16,826 nucleotides of DNA from an uncultured Prevotella sp. (GTDB lineage Bacteria > Bacteroidota > Bacteroidia > Bacteroidales > Bacteroidaceae): contig USCX01000019.1 in the NCBI GenBank assembly GCA_900553285.1, positions 1 through 16,826 on the forward strand. Direction: 5' to 3'. The number at the start of each line of letters is the position of its first letter. Positions within the stretch are counted from its first letter, which is position 1. Of this stretch, positions 14,825 through 16,826 are shown one piece after another. The notes under the pieces are model-generated. The model was not told the origin of the DNA. It saw only the letters and a program-made list of their open reading frames with translations, and made no database searches. The position numbers and the translations under genes were made by a program.

Positions 14825-15485
14825 GGCTGTCCGGCGTCATGAAAGGTGCATTCTCCAACCCCTTGATGAGGATGAAATACGCCAGCGACGTAGCCGCCAC
14901 TCCGCCGAAAATGCCGATGGTCCACTTCAAGTGCCTCTCATAATTAAACGTAAAGACGAGGCGCGACACATACTGCACCACCAGCCCCACCACGAAGGCG
15001 ATGGCCACGGAAAGGAAAATGCCCATAATCACGGAGAGCGCCTTCTCGGTGTTCAGCAGCGTGCCGAACGAAAGCAGGCCCGTCGGGTCGGACATGATCT
15101 TCAACGCAGCCAGCACGAACGTGCCGCCCAAGAGTTCAAACACCATCGAGACCGTGGTCGACGTCGGCATGCCCAACGTGTTGAACACGTCGAGAAGCAC
15201 GACGTCCGTCACCATCACGGCCAGGAAAATGCACATCAGCTCATAGAAGCTGAAATGCGCCGGCTGGAAAATCCCGTGACGGGCGATGTCCATCATGCCG
15301 TTCGACATCGTGGCGCCCGCAAACACGCCCACCGAGGCCACAATCAGGATGGTACGGAACGTGGCGACGCGTGCCCCCACGGCCGAGTTCAGAAAGTTGA
15401 CCGCGTCGTTGCTCACCCCCACGAGGAGGTCGAACACGGCCAGCATGAAAAGGAAAATGACGATTCCCCAATAAATCAGTTCCAT
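14676..15485 (-). CDS. pit: Inorganic phosphate transporter Pit, N-terminal part (frameshifted)
   Basis: First half of a PHO4-family sodium- or proton-coupled phosphate permease of the inner membrane. 269 residues are open, but family sequence ends near residue 240 (LAWMDGHTIWLVL); the last 30 residues are an out-of-frame tail. It has the first Pit signature, GVSNDAVNFLNSAVGARVA (23-41), the GMPTSTTVSMVFELLGG loop, and about six membrane segments. ATG at 15485 is preceded by a -7-like element and three PHO-box-like repeats, so it is probably expressed in phosphate limitation. The frameshift lies near 14771-14800. With the C-terminal part the intact protein would be about 745 residues, normal for Bacteroidota. 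Confidence 0.9.
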   Translation of the reverse strand: MELIYWGIVIFLFMLAVFDLLVGVSNDAVNFLNSAVGARVATFRTILIVASVGVFAGATMSNGMMDIARHGIFQPAHFSFYELMCIFLAVMVTDVVLLDVFNTLGMPTSTTVSMVFELLGGTFVLAALKIMSDPTGLLSFGTLLNTEKALSVIMGIFLSVAIAFVVGLVVQYVSRLVFTFNYERHLKWTIGIFGGVAATSLAYFILIKGLENAPFMTPDSLAWMDGHTIWLVLCGFLVADAGAPLVRGQCVQSDRAAGHFRAGAGFCRQ

Positions 15486-15527
15486 TGATTTGATAATTGA
15501 TTACGTGAGTCAGTTTCTTTCGCGAGG

Positions 15528-15535
15528 CAAAAGTC
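15528..15535 (-). promoter_or_regulatory. -7-like element of pit
   Basis: GACTTTTG on the minus strand (one base off TAnnTTTG), 42 bases upstream of the pit ATG. The -33 position has no TTG; instead the proximal PHO-box-like repeat ends 20 bases upstream. This fits an activator-dependent promoter. Confidence 0.5.
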
Positions 15536-15555
15536 CGGATTAGTCATGTAACAAC

Positions 15556-15584
15556 CGTTACAAAAGCGTTACAAAACGGTTACG
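15556..15584 (-). promoter_or_regulatory. Putative PHO box: three 7-base direct repeats at 11-base period
   Basis: On the plus strand CGTTACA (15556-15562), CGTTACA (15567-15573) and GGTTACG (15578-15584) start exactly 11 bases apart with 4-base spacers. Read toward pit they are CGTAACC-GTTT-TGTAACG-CTTT-TGTAACG. Two 7-base repeats with a 4-base spacer is the PHO-box layout bound by PhoB-type regulators. The bases differ from the E. coli consensus CTGTCAT, so assignment rests on geometry and on the target gene. Confidence 0.6.
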
Positions 15585-15690
15585 CCCGTCCGCCGCTACC
15601 CGGCGCAACCCGCTGACGACAGCCGGACAGCGGCATAAAACCGACGCCGGGCCGTGCGCGCCCCTCCTCTGCTGCTTGGGGCTGGTACAC

Positions 15691-15760
15691 TCGTCGCGGC
15701 AAACCAAGACCACGATGTGAAACCTACAAACCGCAACATGATTTTGGTTTGCCGCGACGA
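15691..15760. repeat. Long imperfect inverted repeat (70 bases)
   Basis: TCGTCGCGGCAAACCAA (15691-15707) pairs perfectly with the 17 bases at 15744-15760; pairing continues imperfectly inward with mismatches and G-T pairs. The arms flank A-rich, AAACC-containing loop sequence. It lies 10 bases before repeat copy B. Confidence 0.75.
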
Positions 15761-15770
15761 CGGAAAATTC

Positions 15771-15824
15771 TGTCACGGCGATAGAAATTCCTGTCGCCCT
15801 GACAAACAAAACGGGCAGGGCGAC
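15771..15824. repeat. Structured intergenic repeat, copy B
   Basis: Bases 15771-15804 match copy A (12091-12124) at 29 of 34 positions in the same orientation. The copy B hairpin pairs GTCGCCCTG (15793-15801) with CAGGGCGAC (15816-15824), loop 14 bases. T15794-A15823 replaces C12114-G12143 of copy A, a compensatory change. CGTTTTT follows on the plus strand. It sits downstream of ccsA on the minus strand and probably serves as its terminator region. Confidence 0.75.
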
Positions 15825-15900
15825 CGTTTTTCCGGTCACTCCTGCCCATCGAAAGGCGGCCCTCTCCCTCTGCCCCTGCGGGCAAAGGCCTCCATGGGCC

Positions 15901-16826
15901 TCAGCCCGCGTAGCTGTGCATCCCGCCCAAGAAATAGTTCACGCCCCAGTAGGTCATGGCCACGGTCAGGAAGGCCAGCAACATGTAGACGTGGTAAAAC
16001 GCCGGGCGGCGGAAGCGGCGCAGCGAGCCGCCGTGAGCCGCCACGGCATAGACAAGGAATGAGATGAGCGCCCAGACCTCCTTCGGATCCCAGCCCCAGT
16101 AGCGTCCCCACGACTGCCCTGCCCAGACAGCCCCGACGAAGATGCCCGCGCCGAGCAGCGCCAGACCGGGATAGAGGAACAACCGGGAAACAACCGAAAG
16201 CGACCCAAGCGACCCTTCGACGCCCGTAGCGCGCACACCGCCCCGCACCATCAGCACCGACAGGGCGACCAGGGCGCAAAGGAACGTGAGCGACAACAGG
16301 GCGTAGGCGGCCATGATGAGACTGACGTGCACGCTGAGCAGGGGCGAGCTGAGCACCGGCACAAGCGGCGTGATCTGCGGGTTCATCTGGCTGAACGACG
16401 AGACGAGCAGAAAGAAGCCCGAAAGCAGCAGGCCGAAAGGCATCATCACGGGCAGGCGGCGACACAGCACCAAGGCGAACGCCAGCAGCATCCAGCTGAG
16501 GGCCAGCATGGTCTCGTAGCCGTTGCCCAGCGGCAGGCGGCCACTGACCATCGTCCGCAACACCATGTAACCCGTCAGTGCCGCAAAGCTCAAGCCGAGC
16601 CACACCGCGCCCGCCACCCGGGGCCAACGCGGAACGTGGCGTAGCAGCAGCTGTCCCGAACGACCTTGACGGCGCACGAAGTGCCCGATGAGCACGCACA
16701 GCCACAACAGCCCTACCGTCAGGTTCAGCCGCGACATCCACACCGGGAGCGGGAAAAGGTTGTAGAGCCGCTCGGCCCGCAGGCTGCGCCCGGTGGGCAG
16801 CGAGGCTCCGCCGTGGCGTTGCTGAT
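15901..16826 (-). CDS. ccsA: Cytochrome c assembly protein, CcsA/ResC type (5' end outside window)
   Basis: Integral membrane protein of the system II cytochrome c maturation complex, which exports haem and attaches it to apocytochromes outside the inner membrane. About eight hydrophobic segments are visible. The tryptophan-rich haem-handling motif is WGRYWGWDPKEVWAL, with conserved histidines in VHVSL and AHGGS and a C-terminal YWGVNYFLGGMHSYAG. The frame stays open through the right edge (residues such as ERLYNLFPLPVWMSRLNL precede the GTG at 16743), so the gene is partial here. In Bacteroidota this domain is commonly the C-terminal half of a ResB-CcsA fusion; the missing part may be ResB. 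Strongly GC-rich compared with the left of the window. Confidence 0.9.
   Translation of the reverse strand, partial: QQRHGGASLPTGRSLRAERLYNLFPLPVWMSRLNLTVGLLWLCVLIGHFVRRQGRSGQLLLRHVPRWPRVAGAVWLGLSFAALTGYMVLRTMVSGRLPLGNGYETMLALSWMLLAFALVLCRRLPVMMPFGLLLSGFFLLVSSFSQMNPQITPLVPVLSSPLLSVHVSLIMAAYALLSLTFLCALVALSVLMVRGGVRATGVEGSLGSLSVVSRLFLYPGLALLGAGIFVGAVWAGQSWGRYWGWDPKEVWALISFLVYAVAAHGGSLRRFRRPAFYHVYMLLAFLTVAMTYWGVNYFLGGMHSYAG

Larger units (their letters stand above)
15585..15900. other. Structured intergenic region between pit and ccsA
   Basis: Without a credible gene. It holds the long inverted repeat at 15691-15760, repeat copy B at 15771-15824, and a small GACCG/CGGTC hairpin at 15822-15837. 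Bases 15585-15690 are GC-rich with nothing I can name. Frames open on both strands here are products of the inverted repeats. Confidence 0.6.

Noticed and set aside
13439..14842. 467-codon plus-strand open frame, very rich in His, Arg, Asp and Gln
   Set aside because: Antisense to pit; the composition is that of a reversed membrane protein gene.
14661..15488. 275-codon plus-strand open frame rich in His and Arg
   Set aside because: Antisense to the N-terminal half of pit, whose membrane segments and PHO4 signatures are clear.
15558..15839. Short open frames on both strands in the pit-ccsA spacer
   Set aside because: Their similar sequences (VCRDE/VCRDD) arise from the inverted repeat at 15691-15760, not from two genes.
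15836..16741. 301-codon minus-strand open frame in another register of ccsA
   Set aside because: Ala/Gly/Arg-rich shadow of a GC-rich gene; the ccsA frame has hydrophobic segments and the tryptophan-rich motif.
1..16826. CRISPR array, or toxin-antitoxin or defence system
   Set aside because: No regularly spaced repeats beyond the three 7-base units at 15556-15584, and no cas, nuclease or toxin-like proteins are seen.

Overview
The window comes from a member of the Bacteroidota, most probably Bacteroidales. Three things point there. Promoters carry the Bacteroidetes -7 element TAnnTTTG, twice with TTG exactly 20 bases upstream (before both tRNA genes). Starts lack clear Shine-Dalgarno sequences. 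The gene families are typical: a Pit phosphate transporter with a PhoU-like tail, a Porin_O_P family porin, a CcsA/ResC-type haem protein, and FtsE next to aspartokinase and LysA. The genus is not resolved; the structured intergenic repeats near 12.1 kb and 15.8 kb vaguely recall Tannerella-like genomes, but that is only an impression.

Left part (1-2001), relatively AT-rich: a 3' fragment of an RtcB RNA ligase gene whose frame is broken just upstream, a 247-residue protein of unknown function, a perfect inverted repeat, and two tRNA genes. tRNA-Thr(CGT) on + and tRNA-Tyr(GTA) on - face each other, each with its own promoter and a strong hairpin terminator, around about 300 empty bases.

Middle left (2033-5324): a minus-strand pair, a membrane-anchored TPR protein followed by ribH, is divergent from recF and an overlapping DUF721/DciA-like gene. 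A NodN-like MaoC-family dehydratase converges on them.

Centre (5697-11940): a compact histidine run hisH-hisA-hisF-hisIE covers formation of the imidazole-glycerol-phosphate synthase and the reactions just before it; hisG, hisD, hisC and hisB must lie elsewhere. It is followed by ftsE-lysC-lysA with its own promoter. ftsE and lysC overlap by one base, so a divisome ATPase is coupled to the first aspartate-pathway enzyme and to the last enzyme of lysine synthesis.

Right part (12091-16826), more GC-rich: a minus-strand phosphate-uptake pair, pit then an OprO/P-like porin. Upstream of pit are three 7-base direct repeats at an exact 11-base period, the architecture of a PHO box, ending 20 bases before a -7-like element. 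The pit reading frame is broken by one frameshift in the middle. Beyond it are a structured intergenic region and the 3' part of a CcsA-type cytochrome c assembly gene that runs off the right edge.

The most interesting non-coding signals are the putative PHO box and a two-copy intergenic repeat whose hairpin carries a compensatory base-pair change between copies.
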